NCBI RefSeq assembly: GCF_004362825.1
Contig: NZ_SNXZ01000002.1
Span: forward strand, 1,049,365-1,113,364
Length of the DNA: 64,000 nt
Source: Labedaea rhizosphaerae
GTDB taxonomy: Bacteria > Actinomycetota > Actinomycetes > Mycobacteriales > Pseudonocardiaceae
Direction: 5' to 3'
Shown here: piece after piece, positions 1 through 8,755 of the stretch
How positions within the stretch are numbered: position 1 is the stretch's first letter
Layout: every line of letters starts with the position of its first letter
The notes under the pieces: model-generated
Told to the model about the DNA's origin: nothing
Databases searched by the model: none
Seen by the model: only the letters and a program-made list of their open reading frames with translations
Made by a program: the position numbers and the translations under genes

Positions 1-1355
1 GAGTCCTTGACCATGTCGGCGATCCGCGACGAGTCGTACTCGCCCCAGCCCTCGTTGAACGGGATCCACTGCACGATCGACGTGTCGCTGCGGTGCTGGT
101 CGACCATCTCCCGCAGCTCGGCCTCGAACGTGGCCTTCGCGGCCAGGTCCGGCGCGGGGCTGGTCCGCATGGCCGGCATGTCCTGCCACACCATCAGGCC
201 GAGCTTGTCCGCCCAGTAGTACCAGCGATCGGGCTCGACCTTGATGTGCTTGCGCACGGTGTTGAACCCGAGGTCCTTGTGCGCCTGCAGGTCGAACTTG
301 AGCGCGTCGTCGGTGGGCGCGGTGTAGAGCCCGTCGGGCCAGAAGCCCTGGTCCAGCGTGCCGACGCTCATCACGAACCGGCCGTTGAGGGTCGGGCGGA
401 CCACGCCGTCGAGCACGGCCTTGCTGATCGTGCGCATGCCGAAGTAGCTGCCGACCGCGTCGTCACCCAAGGCGACGGTCAGGTCGTAGAGGAACGGGTC
501 GTCCGGCGACCACAGGTGCGCCTTGGGCACGGGCACCTGGATCACCGTGTCGACCGGACCCGACGCCGAACCGATCACCGTGTCCCCGGACTTCACGGTG
601 ACCGTCGCCGTCTGCCCGCCGGCCCCCGCGCCGTGCACGGTCACCGCCACCCGGTTGTTCGGCACGTCCGGCGTCACGTCGAGCCGGGTCACGTGCGCGG
701 CCGGGGTCGGCTCGAGCCACACGGTCTGCCAGATGCCCGACGACGCGGTGTAGAAGATCGAGCTGGGCGCCTTGCGCTGCTTGCCGATCGGCTGGCTGCC
801 CGAGTCGACCGGCGCGTACACGCCGACGATCAGCTCGTTGTCCCCGGCCCGCAAGCGATCGGTGACGTCGAAGGAGAACCTGCCGTAGCCGCCCTTGTGC
901 GTGCCGACCTTCGTGCCGTTGACCCAGACGTCGGCCTGCCAGTCCACGGCGCCGAAGTTCAACTGCACGCGCCGGCCCGACCACCCGGCGGGCACGGTGA
1001 ACGTGCGCCGGTACCACATCCGGTCGCTGTGGGCCTGGATCCCGGAGAGCGCCGACTCGACCGGGTACGGCACGAGGATCGACTGGGCCAGGGTCTGCCC
1101 GATCGGCGGCGCGTCGCCCGCCGCGGCCGCCCGGTACTGCCAGACGCCGTTGAGGTTCTGCCAGTCGGGCCGGGTCAGCTGCGGTCGCGGGTACTCGGGC
1201 AGCGCGTTGTCCGGACCGACCTGGGTGGACCAGGGCGTGGTCATCGGGAAGGGCTTCGGTTGCCAGGTCTGGAGTTGCGGGGCCGCACCCGCCACGCTCA
1301 CGCCGAGCACCGGCAGCAGGACGGCGAGCAGCACGAGCAACACGCGACGGACCAT
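1..1355 (-). CDS. Secreted glycoside hydrolase family 2 protein (3' end outside window)
   Basis: About 451 N-terminal residues are visible; the gene runs off the left edge. It starts at ATG 1355 with an export signal of about 25 residues (Arg-Arg, a Leu/Val core, an Ala-rich cleavage region). A GH2 sugar-binding jelly roll follows at about 30-215 (DWQADVWVNG, GGYGRFSFDVT), then an Ig-like sandwich at about 215-310 and the start of the TIM barrel. The family's acid/base glutamate is visible as Glu435 in PFNEGWGE; the nucleophile lies outside the window. GH2 members are beta-galactosidases, mannosidases, glucuronidases or galactofuranosidases, and the sequence does not decide between them. It diverges from a DeoR regulator and a sugar ABC importer, so it probably releases a sugar outside the cell for that importer. 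Confidence 0.9.
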   Translation of the reverse strand, partial: MVRRVLLVLLAVLLPVLGVSVAGAAPQLQTWQPKPFPMTTPWSTQVGPDNALPEYPRPQLTRPDWQNLNGVWQYRAAAAGDAPPIGQTLAQSILVPYPVESALSGIQAHSDRMWYRRTFTVPAGWSGRRVQLNFGAVDWQADVWVNGTKVGTHKGGYGRFSFDVTDRLRAGDNELIVGVYAPVDSGSQPIGKQRKAPSSIFYTASSGIWQTVWLEPTPAAHVTRLDVTPDVPNNRVAVTVHGAGAGGQTATVTVKSGDTVIGSASGPVDTVIQVPVPKAHLWSPDDPFLYDLTVALGDDAVGSYFGMRTISKAVLDGVVRPTLNGRFVMSVGTLDQGFWPDGLYTAPTDDALKFDLQAHKDLGFNTVRKHIKVEPDRWYYWADKLGLMVWQDMPAMRTSPAPDLAAKATFEAELREMVDQHRSDTSIVQWIPFNEGWGEYDSSRIADMVKD

Positions 1356-1566
1356 GGACGACCTCCGGAACCAGTTCGACACACCTCGTCCACGCCCGGC
1401 GGGCCGATGGGGTTGCCTCGAATGTGGGTGAGTGCCCAGAAATTGGACGCAACAGGCAAGAACCTACCGGGATCCGGTCGATAACGGTCGCTGGTTCGAG
1501 CGAAACGATCACACCCGATCGAGTTCGGACTCCCCAACGATGCTCGGCTGCACTACCGTCTCGCGC
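1356..1566. promoter_or_regulatory. Divergent promoter region between the GH2 and DeoR genes
   Basis: These 211 bases separate the GH2 start from the DeoR-type start and hold no gene I can support. Around 1496-1510 there is TTCG-AG-CGAA. A CGAA-CACT-TTCG arrangement recurs near 2370-2381 ahead of the ABC genes. DeoR proteins often autoregulate and bind short direct or inverted repeats, so these could be shared sites. That is inference; the motifs are short and could be chance. Confidence 0.35.
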
Positions 1567-2351
1567 ATGTTCGCCGCCGAGCGTCGTCAGGTCATCCTCG
1601 AACTGGTCCGGACCACTGGGGCGGTGTCGCTGCGCGAGCTGGCCGCGATCGTGAAGACCAGCGAGGTGACCGTCCGCCGGGATCTGCGGTTCCTGGAGCA
1701 GGAGGGGCTGCTCGCCCGCCGCCACGGCGGCGCGGTCGCCACCGACCGGCCCTCCTACGAGCCGACCTACACCGAGAAGACCCACGTGCGAGCGAGGAGA
1801 AGGCCGCCATCGCGCGCCTGGCCGCGACCCTCGTGCGGCCCGGCGACGCCGTGGTGATCGGCGCGGGCACCACCACGCAAGCGCTCGCCCGCCAGCTCGT
1901 GCGCCTGGCCGAGCTGACCGTCGTGACCAACTCCTTGCTGGTCGCGCAGGTGCTGGCCCGAGCGCACGGCGTGGACGTGATCCTGCCCGGCGGCATGCTC
2001 CGCGGCTCGATCTTCGCGCTCGTCGGCAGCGCCGCCGAGCAGGGCATCGCGGGGCTGCGGGTGCAGCGGGCGTTCCTGTCCGGCAACGGCCTGTCCGCCG
2101 CGCGCGGGCTCTCCACGCCCAACGCCGCGGTCGCCGCGGTGGACTCGGCGATGGCCGCGATCGCCGACGAGGTCGTGGTGGTCGCCGACCACACCAAGAT
2201 CGGCGTGGACACCATGATCCAGACCGTCGCGCCGGACCACATCGCGCACGTGGTGACCGACCGCGGCGCCGATCCGGACGAGCTCGCCGGACTGCGGGCG
2301 GCGGGGGCCGAGGTGCACGTCGCCACGGAGTCCACGGAGTCCACCGGATGA
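1567..2351 (+). pseudogene. DeoR-family sugar regulator, interrupted by a frameshift near 1789
   Basis: From ATG 1567 the first frame gives a typical DeoR winged helix-turn-helix: RRQVILELVR, then SEVTVRRDLRFLEQEGLLARRHGGA. It continues to THV at about 1788. Homology then jumps to another frame, where ASEEKAAIARLAATL would run into the DeoR C-terminal sugar-phosphate sensor domain (IGAGTTTQALAR, LPGG, ADHTKIG) ending at TGA 2351. Losing one base just after codon 1786-1788 explains the jump; restoring it gives about 261 residues, normal for the family. The two halves are otherwise intact, so this is either a recent inactivation or an assembly error. The intact protein would be expected to repress the flanking GH2 and ABC genes, with a sugar phosphate as inducer. 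Confidence 0.8.
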
Positions 2352-2404
2352 CCGTTTAGCGGAAGCAAACGAACACTTTCGATCAGATATCGGTCATGTT
2401 CTTG

Positions 2405-2429
2405 CCTAACCGGACGTCGCGGGGTTAGG
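2405..2429. promoter_or_regulatory. Inverted repeat upstream of the sugar-binding protein gene
   Basis: CCTAACC (2405-2411) and GGTTAGG (2423-2429) are perfect inverted copies with an 11-base spacer. They lie 43 bases before the ATG of the ABC binding protein. This could be an operator for the neighbouring DeoR protein or a hairpin in the 5' leader. The rest of 2352-2472 holds no gene; a GAAGGAG ribosome site lies at 2461-2467. Confidence 0.4.
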
Positions 2430-2472
2430 TCTGAAAGCCACACACCGGCGTGCGGGCCCCGAAGGAGTGGCT

Positions 2473-3573
2473 ATGTTCGTTGCGCAGCAAGGTCTTCCGT
2501 CACGAGCACAGCGCGCCGCGCTGTTCGCCGCGATCGTCGTCACCGCGGTCTCGGTGACCGCGTGCGCGAAGTCCGAGGACACCGGCAGCGCCCCGGCGGC
2601 GGGCGGGAGCGGTGGTCAGCAGGTCACGAAGACCGCCGCACCGACCGGCCCCTCGTGCACCATGCAGCAGTACGGCGCGACCAAGCTGGACCTGAAGAAC
2701 GCGGTCGTCGGCTTCGCCCAGTCGGAGAAGGAGGCGAACCCGTTCCGGATCGCCGAGACGGCCTCGATCAAGGACGAGGCGAGCAAGCTCGGCGTGAAGA
2801 AGCTGCTCACCACCAACGCCAACTCCGACCTGGGCAAGCAGATCTCCGACATCCAGTCCATGATCGCCCAGGGTGCGCAGGCGTTGATCGTGGCGCCGCT
2901 GAACTCCGAGGGCCTCGAGCCGGCGCTCAAGGCCGCGCGGGACAAGAACATCCCGGTGATCACGATCGACCGCAAACTCTCCACGGCGACGCTCTGCAAG
3001 GACTACGTGACCTTCATCGGGTCCGACTTCGTCGAGCAGGGCAAGCGCGCGGGCGAGAAGCTGAACACGGCCACCGGCGGCACCGGCAAGGTCGCGATCC
3101 TGCTCGGGTCGTCGGGCAACAACGTCACCACCGACCGCACCGCCGGGTTCAAGGACTACCTCAAGGCGAGCGCGCCCGGCCTGCAGGTGGTCGCCGAGCA
3201 GAGCGGTGACTTCACCCGGGAGAAGGGCCAGTCGGTCACCGAGAACCTGCTGCAGGCCCACCCGGACATCACCGCGATCTACGCGGAGAACGACGAGATG
3301 GCGCTCGGCGCGGTCACCGCGATCCGCTCGGCGGGCAAGAAGCCGGGCACCGACGTGAAGATCGTGTCGGTCGACGGCACCCGCAACGTGGTCCAGGCGA
3401 TCGTCAAGGGCGACATCAACGCCGACATCGAGTCCAATCCACGGTTCGGTCCGCTGGCGTTCTCGACGCTGCAGGACTTCTACGGGGGCAAGCCGATCTC
3501 CGGCTCGGTGATCATCCAGGACAAGCAGTACGACAAGGACAACGCGTCGGCCGAAGTCGCCAACGCTTACTAG
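2473..3573 (+). CDS. Sugar ABC transporter substrate-binding lipoprotein (YtfQ/RbsB-like)
   Basis: Extracytoplasmic sugar receptor of the ribose/galactose clan. The 366-residue product has a lipoprotein signal with lipobox VTAC (Cys31), a Ser/Gly-rich tether and a periplasmic-binding-protein type I fold (VGFAQSEKEANPFR, IAQGAQALIVAPLNSEG, IPVITIDR, YAENDEMALGAV). The pattern near the N-terminus resembles E. coli YtfQ, the galactofuranose/galactose-binding protein. I chose ATG 2473 because GAAGGAG at 2461-2467 is correctly spaced for it, while an in-frame GTG at 2467 sits on that site. It heads a four-gene importer operon. The sugar is not determined by sequence alone; galactofuranose or a related aldose is my best guess. 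Confidence 0.88.
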   Translation: MFVAQQGLPSRAQRAALFAAIVVTAVSVTACAKSEDTGSAPAAGGSGGQQVTKTAAPTGPSCTMQQYGATKLDLKNAVVGFAQSEKEANPFRIAETASIKDEASKLGVKKLLTTNANSDLGKQISDIQSMIAQGAQALIVAPLNSEGLEPALKAARDKNIPVITIDRKLSTATLCKDYVTFIGSDFVEQGKRAGEKLNTATGGTGKVAILLGSSGNNVTTDRTAGFKDYLKASAPGLQVVAEQSGDFTREKGQSVTENLLQAHPDITAIYAENDEMALGAVTAIRSAGKKPGTDVKIVSVDGTRNVVQAIVKGDINADIESNPRFGPLAFSTLQDFYGGKPISGSVIIQDKQYDKDNASAEVANAY

Positions 3574-3585
3574 TCGGGAGTGGCC

Positions 3586-5112
3586 GTGACCGAACCCGTG
3601 CTGGAGGCACTGGGGGTCGAGAAGCGGTTCGCCGGAGTGCGTGCCCTCGCCGGGGTGGACCTCACCGTCCGCCCCGGCGAGGTGCATGCGCTGGTCGGGG
3701 AGAACGGCGCCGGGAAGTCCACCCTGATCAAGGTGCTGACCGGCGTGTACCAACCGGACGCCGGCGAGCTGCGTTACCAAGGTGCGCCGGTGCGCTTCGC
3801 CGGCCCGCCCGACGCGCAGGCTGCGGGGATCGCGACCGTGTACCAGGAAGTGGCGCTGGTGGGCTCGATGTCCGTGGCCAGCAACCTGTTCCTCGGCCGC
3901 GAACCGCGCCGGTTCGGCATGATCGACTTCCCGGCGATGCGCAAGTCGGCCGCGAAGCTCCTGGCCGAACTCGGTATCGACGTGGACCCGGCGCGGGAGC
4001 TGCGCACGCTGGGACTCGGCGTGCAGCAGATGATCGCCGTGGCCCGCGCGCTGCACAGCGACGCACGCGTGGTGATCATGGACGAGCCGACGTCCTCGCT
4101 GGAGCCCCGTGAGGTCGACACGCTGCTCGCGCTGGTGCGCACGCTGGCCGAGCGCGACGTGGCCGTGGTCTACGTGAGCCACCGCATGGACGAGCTGTAC
4201 CGAGTGTGCGACGTGGTGACCGTGCTGCGCGACGGCGCGGTCGTCCACACCGGACCGCTGGCCGAGCTCGACCGGGTCCGGCTGATCGCGACGATGCTCG
4301 GCCGCGACATCGCCGAGGTGCGCCGCGAGGGCAGCACCGCGTTCAGCGGCGAACACGAGACCGAGGACGAACCCGTGCTCGCGGCGCACGAACTGCGCCG
4401 CTCGACCGTGCTCGACGGCGTGGACCTGGAGGTCCGGCCCGGCGAGGTCGTCGGCCTCGGCGGCCTGCTCGGCTCGGGCCGCAGCGAGACCGTGCAGGCA
4501 CTGGCCGGGTTGCAGCGCCTGGATTCCGGTGCGGTCGAGGTGAACGGCCAGCCGGTGCGGCCGGGCTCGGCGGCGGCCGCGATCAGGGCCGGGATCGTGC
4601 TGGTGCCCGAGGACCGCAAGGTCGAGGGACTGGTGCCGAACCTCTCCGTGCGGGAGAACATCGTGCTGGCCGCCCTCCCCCGCCTCTCGCGCCTCGGTGT
4701 CGTGTCCCGCGCGAAGCAGGACGCGGTGGTCCGCACGTTCATGGAACGCTTGCAGATCAAGGCATCCAGCCCGGACCAGCGGGTCAGCGAGCTCTCCGGC
4801 GGCAACCAGCAGAAGGTCATGCTGGCCCGCTGGCTCGCGATGAGCCCCAAGGTCCTGCTGCTCGACGAGCCGACCCGGGGCATCGACGTCGGCGTGAAAG
4901 CGCAGGTGCAGCAGTTGGTGGACGAGCTCGCCGACCAGGGGCTCGGCATCGTGATGGTGTCCAGCGACCTCGAGGAACTCGTCGAGGGCGCCGATCGGGT
5001 GGTGGTGCTGCGGGACGGCAAGTCGATCTCGCAACTGCGCGGCGACGAGGTGAGCGTCGACGCGGTGCTCGCCGAGATCGCCGCCGACGCCGCCGAGGAG
5101 GTGGGCTCGTGA
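3586..5112 (+). CDS. Sugar ABC transporter ATP-binding protein, two NBDs (YtfR/RbsA-like)
   Basis: Cytoplasmic ATPase with two fused nucleotide-binding domains, 508 residues, the usual size for RbsA/MglA/YtfR. NBD1 has Walker A GENGAGKST, a signature-like region LGLGVQQM and Walker B VVIMDEPTSS. NBD2 has the degenerate Walker A typical of this family (GGLLGSGRSET), a canonical signature LSGGNQQK and Walker B LLLDEPTRGID. GTG 3586 is preferred because GGGAG at 3576-3580 is well spaced for it; an upstream GTG at 3580 overlaps that site. It lies 12 bases after the binding-protein stop, and its own stop overlaps the next start as GTGA. Confidence 0.93.
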   Translation: MTEPVLEALGVEKRFAGVRALAGVDLTVRPGEVHALVGENGAGKSTLIKVLTGVYQPDAGELRYQGAPVRFAGPPDAQAAGIATVYQEVALVGSMSVASNLFLGREPRRFGMIDFPAMRKSAAKLLAELGIDVDPARELRTLGLGVQQMIAVARALHSDARVVIMDEPTSSLEPREVDTLLALVRTLAERDVAVVYVSHRMDELYRVCDVVTVLRDGAVVHTGPLAELDRVRLIATMLGRDIAEVRREGSTAFSGEHETEDEPVLAAHELRRSTVLDGVDLEVRPGEVVGLGGLLGSGRSETVQALAGLQRLDSGAVEVNGQPVRPGSAAAAIRAGIVLVPEDRKVEGLVPNLSVRENIVLAALPRLSRLGVVSRAKQDAVVRTFMERLQIKASSPDQRVSELSGGNQQKVMLARWLAMSPKVLLLDEPTRGIDVGVKAQVQQLVDELADQGLGIVMVSSDLEELVEGADRVVVLRDGKSISQLRGDEVSVDAVLAEIAADAAEEVGS

Positions 5113-6056
5113 CGACCGTGGCCTTGCGCAGGGACAACCTGCTCGCGCTCACCCGCGACTACGGCGTCTACGCCGCACTGGTGGTCCTGGTCATCATCAA
5201 TCTGATCATCACGCCGAACTTCCTGGCCGCGGACAACCTGCGCACCCAGGCCGTGCAGGTGGTGCCCGTGCTGATCGTGGCGCTGGGCATGGCGCTGGTG
5301 ATCGGCACCGAGGGCATCGACCTGTCGGTCGGGTCGGTGATGGCGGTCAGCGCCGCGATCCTCCCGCTGTACCTGGGTTACGGCGCGTTCCCGGCGATCT
5401 TGCTGTGCCTGCTCGCCGGTGCGGTGGCCGGGCTGCTGAGCGGAACGCTGGTCGCGGTGGTGGGCGTGCAGCCGATCGTGGCGACGCTCGCGTTGCTCGT
5501 CGGCGGGCGCGGGCTGGCCCTGGTGATCTCCGACGGCCAGCTCAAGGACATCTTCAACCCCACGATCCTCGCTCTCGGCGACGGCTCGGTCGCCGGCATC
5601 CCGTACACGGTGCTGGTCGCGGTGGTGCTCGTCGCGCTGGTGGCGTTGCTGGTCGGCAAGACCACGTTCGGCCGGCAACTGGTGGCGATCGGCGGCAACC
5701 GGCGGGCGGCGGAGTTCGCGGCCCTGCCGGTCAAACGGGTCCTGCTGGTGGTCTACGTGTTGTCCGGCCTGCTGGCCGCGATCGCCGGCATCCTCGGCAC
5801 GGCCCGGCTGACCGCGAGCGACCCGTCCAAGCTGGGTGAGCTGATCGAGCTCTCCGCGATCACCGCGGTGGTGGTCGGCGGCACGCCGCTCTCCGGTGGC
5901 CGGGTGCGAGTGATCGGCACGGTCGGCGGCGCGCTGCTGATGCAGCTGATCACGGCGACCCTGATCAAGAACGACGTTCCGGTTTCGGTGTCGCAGATGG
6001 TGCAGGCCGCGATCATCGTGGCCGCGGTCCTCTTGCAACGGCGGGCAGCGCGATGA
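5109..6056 (+). CDS. Sugar ABC transporter permease 1 (YtfT/RbsC-like)
   Basis: Integral membrane subunit of 315 residues with about eight to ten hydrophobic segments. It carries the RbsC-family loop EGIDLSVGSVMAV near residue 75 and a second signature GGTPLSGGRVRVIGTVGGALL near the C-terminus. The GTG start overlaps the ATPase stop, and the stop overlaps the next permease as ATGA, so the two permeases are translationally coupled. Two different permease genes behind one double ATPase is the YtfT/YjfF arrangement, not the RbsC homodimer. Confidence 0.92.
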   Translation: MTTVALRRDNLLALTRDYGVYAALVVLVIINLIITPNFLAADNLRTQAVQVVPVLIVALGMALVIGTEGIDLSVGSVMAVSAAILPLYLGYGAFPAILLCLLAGAVAGLLSGTLVAVVGVQPIVATLALLVGGRGLALVISDGQLKDIFNPTILALGDGSVAGIPYTVLVAVVLVALVALLVGKTTFGRQLVAIGGNRRAAEFAALPVKRVLLVVYVLSGLLAAIAGILGTARLTASDPSKLGELIELSAITAVVVGGTPLSGGRVRVIGTVGGALLMQLITATLIKNDVPVSVSQMVQAAIIVAAVLLQRRAAR

Positions 6057-7069
6057 CGATGACGGAGTCTTTTGTGGACACCTCGGCCGCCACCGGCGCC
6101 CGGCCGAGCCGGGGTGCCACCCTGGCCGCCCTGGCCCAACGGCACGGCGCCCTGGTCGTGCTGGTGATCCTGCTCGTGGCGGGCGGGATCGCGTTCGACA
6201 CGTTCCTGACCTTCTACAACCTGGGCAACCTGGCCGTGCAGGCGTCGTTCCTGGCCGTGGTGACGCTGGGCATGACGCTGGTGATCGTCTCCGGCGGCAT
6301 CGACCTCTCGGTCGGCTCGGTGTACGCGCTCGCCGGCGTGCTCGCGGCGTACGCGTCGCAGTGGGGCCTGGTGCCCGCGTTGCTGTTGCCGCTCGCGGTG
6401 AGTGCGGTGATCGGGCTGGCCCAAGGTGTCCTGATCGGACGGTTCGGGATGGCGCCGTTCATCGTGACGCTGGGCGGGTTGCTCTTCGCCCGGGGGCTGC
6501 TGCAGTTCATCACCGACGAGGGCGCGTCGACCTACCTGATGCCCGGGGACTCCCCCGTGCGCTGGCTCGGGTCCGGCAAGGTGCTCGGCATCGGCGTGCC
6601 GGTGCTCATCGTCGTGCTGTTGTTCCTCGTCGGCGGCTTTGTCCTGCAACGCACCCGCTACGGCATGCGGCTGTTCGCGTTGGGCGGCAACGAGGACTCC
6701 TCGGCGCTGATGGGCATCCCGGTGGTCCGGACCAAGGTGCTCACCTACGTGCTGTCCGGGCTCGGCGCCGGACTGGCCGGGATCCTCGCCGCCGCCCAGC
6801 TCGGGTCCGGCGTGACGGTGGTGGGCGTCGGGCTGGAGCTCAACGCGATCGCCGCCGTGGTGATCGGCGGGACCGTGCTGACCGGTGGCCGCGGCGGGGT
6901 GACAGGCACACTCGCCGGCGTGGCGCTCCTGTACGTGATCCAGGACCTGATCAACCAGTCCGGGTCGGTGAACGCGAACATGCAGCAGGTGGTCAGCGGC
7001 GGCGTGCTGATCGTCGTCGTGGTGGTCCAGACCGTCCTGTCCCGGGTGCGCCGCGGTCAGTCCAGATAG
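6053..7069 (+). CDS. Sugar ABC transporter permease 2 (YjfF-like)
   Basis: Second integral membrane subunit, 338 residues, also RbsC family (GGIDLSVGSVYALAG near residue 80 and GGTVLTGGRGGVTGTLAG near 285). The N-terminus is a short polar tail of about 25 residues before the first membrane segment. It starts at ATG 6053 inside the stop of permease 1. It should pair with permease 1 as a heterodimer on the double ATPase. It is the last gene of the operon; the convergent neighbour ends 5 bases after its stop, leaving no room for a separate terminator. Confidence 0.92.
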   Translation: MTMTESFVDTSAATGARPSRGATLAALAQRHGALVVLVILLVAGGIAFDTFLTFYNLGNLAVQASFLAVVTLGMTLVIVSGGIDLSVGSVYALAGVLAAYASQWGLVPALLLPLAVSAVIGLAQGVLIGRFGMAPFIVTLGGLLFARGLLQFITDEGASTYLMPGDSPVRWLGSGKVLGIGVPVLIVVLLFLVGGFVLQRTRYGMRLFALGGNEDSSALMGIPVVRTKVLTYVLSGLGAGLAGILAAAQLGSGVTVVGVGLELNAIAAVVIGGTVLTGGRGGVTGTLAGVALLYVIQDLINQSGSVNANMQQVVSGGVLIVVVVVQTVLSRVRRGQSR

Positions 7070-7073
7070 ACAG

Positions 7074-8063
7074 CTATTTTAGATAGGAGGCAGCGACGGC
7101 GTGGAAGGCGGCCTTCGGTTCCCAGCTGTGGCCGTCCTCGCCCACCCGGACGATGCTCGGGCTGGCCAGGTCGAGGTCGTCGCGCGGGTCGCCACCCGGT
7201 CGGTGCGGGTAGTTCTCCAGCGCGAACATGAAGACGAAGGTCGCGTCGACGCCCTCGCGGTCGAAGACGTCCAGCACCTCGCGCAGGTACCGGGCTTGGC
7301 CGTCCTCATCGCGTTCGTACACCCCGTCGAGCCGGAGCGGTACCCCGTTCTCGTCGTTCTCGACGATGTCCATCGCGGTGGGCGCGACGTCCGGCGCGCC
7401 CTTCCAGGCGGCCGAGCCGAACCCGGTGATCGCGACCGGCTTGCCTTGCGCCACAAGCGTTCGCACGCCCTGCTCGAACTGGTCCGCGACCGCCGCCGAC
7501 CGGATGAGCTCGACGGCGACGAAGTCGAACACCGACCAGTCGACCCGCTCCAGCGGCACGGCGCAGTAGGTGACCTTGCCACCGAACCGCTCGCGGATCG
7601 CGGCGACGGCCTTGCCGAGGAACTCGTTGAGCGCGCGGCTCGACGTGGTGATCAGCTCGACCTTCCGCGGCTGCTCGGCACCCAGCAGCCGCGCGACCCG
7701 GTCGCCGACGTGGTCGCCCGGTAGGTAGCCGGGGTTCATCAAGGTCATCTCGACACCGGCGACGAAGACCACCTCGGCACCAGTGCGCCGCACGCGCTCG
7801 GCGCGGTGCGCGCAGTCGGCGAACAGCTCGAGGATCTCGTCGGGGCTCAGTTCGAGCGGGTACGGCGAGAACCAGACCTCGAGCCCGAGCTCGGCCGCCA
7901 CCCCCGCCGCGAACTCCAGCCGCTCCGGGTCGCCGCCGATGAGCTGAACGGCGTTGCAGTGCAGCTCGTCGCGGATGACCGTCAACTCCCGCCGGACGAC
8001 GCCGGGATCGAAGTGCTTGCGCGAGATGTCGCCGTGGCGAACGAACCCGGTGTCGTAGGTCAT
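7074..8063 (-). CDS. Uncharacterised TIM-barrel-like protein (often labelled abortive infection protein in actinomycetes)
   Basis: 329 residues from ATG 8063, which gives an N-terminus MTYDTGF like remembered homologues; an in-frame ATG at 8078 is the alternative. No signal peptide or membrane segment. The order of strands and helices (HCNAVQLIGGDPERL, GLEVWFSPYPLELSPDEIL, GAEVVFVAGVEMTLMNPGYLPGD, KPVAITGFGSAAWKG, DATFVFMFALENYPHR) suggests a glycosidase-like TIM barrel. From memory, actinobacterial relatives are called abortive infection protein without, to my knowledge, experimental support. It diverges from a TetR regulator across a perfect operator-like palindrome, which suggests direct control by that regulator. 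Enzymatic activity is unknown. Confidence 0.65.
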   Translation of the reverse strand: MTYDTGFVRHGDISRKHFDPGVVRRELTVIRDELHCNAVQLIGGDPERLEFAAGVAAELGLEVWFSPYPLELSPDEILELFADCAHRAERVRRTGAEVVFVAGVEMTLMNPGYLPGDHVGDRVARLLGAEQPRKVELITTSSRALNEFLGKAVAAIRERFGGKVTYCAVPLERVDWSVFDFVAVELIRSAAVADQFEQGVRTLVAQGKPVAITGFGSAAWKGAPDVAPTAMDIVENDENGVPLRLDGVYERDEDGQARYLREVLDVFDREGVDATFVFMFALENYPHRPGGDPRDDLDLASPSIVRVGEDGHSWEPKAAFHAVAASYLK

Positions 8064-8097
8064 GCCCTTTGCTCTCATGCATTCCAGGCTAACCACG

Positions 8098-8119
8098 AAA
8101 CTTGCGTGCACGCAAGTTT
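8098..8119. promoter_or_regulatory. Perfect 22-bp palindrome, likely TetR operator
   Basis: The half-site AAACTTGCGTG at 8098-8108 is followed directly by its exact reverse complement at 8109-8119. A further TTGCGTG half-site at 8118-8124 continues the series with 16-base phasing. The site lies between the divergent starts at 8063 and 8153, exactly where a TetR dimer would block both promoters. Nothing else in the window has this sequence as far as I can see. Confidence 0.75.
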
Positions 8120-8152
8120 GCGTGAGCGCATGTTATTTGGGATGCTGTCGCC

Positions 8153-8755
8153 GTGACGGGCCTACGCGAGCGGAAGAAGCAGGCGACCCGGGAGGCATTG
8201 CGGGAGGCCGCCCTGCGCCTGGCCCTGGAACGCGGCCCGGACAACGTCCGCGTCGACGACATCGCCGAGGCGGCAGGCGTTTCGCCGAGGACGTACAACA
8301 ACTACTTCGCCGGCCGCGACCACGCGATAGTCGCCGCGGTCACCGCCGAACGCGAGTCCCGCATCGCCGCCGCCGTCGCTGCTTCGTCCGCGCCGCTGGC
8401 GTCCGCTGTGGTCGAGGCCGTGGTGGCCGAGCACCACAACCCCGGCGAACGCGGGCGGGACACCCTCCTGCTGATCACCACTCACCCGTCCCTGCGCGCC
8501 GCCTACGCCGACTCGGCCGAGTCCCTGGAAGGCCCCCTGGCCGACGCCATCGCGGCACGGATCGACGACACCTCGACGGCAACGGTGTTGGCGGCATGCG
8601 TGGCCGCCGCCGTGCGGGTGGGGTTGCAGCAATGGCTCGGCCAGGCACAGAAGGTCGGCGCGTTGGTCGTGCCACCTGGGCCGCTGGAGGAACCCCTGCG
8701 GGCCGCGCTCGCTCCCCTGGCTCCCGCCCTCACCGCAGCTGAGAAGCCGGCCTAG
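8153..8755 (+). CDS. TetR/AcrR family transcriptional regulator
   Basis: 200-residue regulator. The N-terminal helix-turn-helix is clear (LRLALERGPDNVRVDDIAEA, then AGVSPRTYNNYF), followed by a helical ligand-binding domain of unrecognised specificity. The start is GTG 8153, with MTGLRERKKQATREAL as the usual TetR opening. No convincing ribosome site precedes it, so a short leader or leaderless transcript is possible. The palindrome at 8098-8119 lies 34 bases upstream, between it and the divergent TIM-barrel gene, which is the likely target along with its own promoter. Confidence 0.88.
   Translation: MTGLRERKKQATREALREAALRLALERGPDNVRVDDIAEAAGVSPRTYNNYFAGRDHAIVAAVTAERESRIAAAVAASSAPLASAVVEAVVAEHHNPGERGRDTLLLITTHPSLRAAYADSAESLEGPLADAIAARIDDTSTATVLAACVAAAVRVGLQQWLGQAQKVGALVVPPGPLEEPLRAALAPLAPALTAAEKPA

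Noticed and set aside
463-1785. Long open frame overlapping the GH2 gene on the same strand
   Set aside because: It is a shifted frame of the GH2 gene. The true frame has signal peptide, jelly-roll motifs and the NEGW motif and was only hidden because it runs off the window.
2500-6038. Long antisense open frames opposite the ABC importer genes
   Set aside because: They are rich in Arg, His, Asp and Gln with no domain pattern, as expected from the reverse frames of GC-rich genes; the plus-strand ABC genes have all their family motifs.
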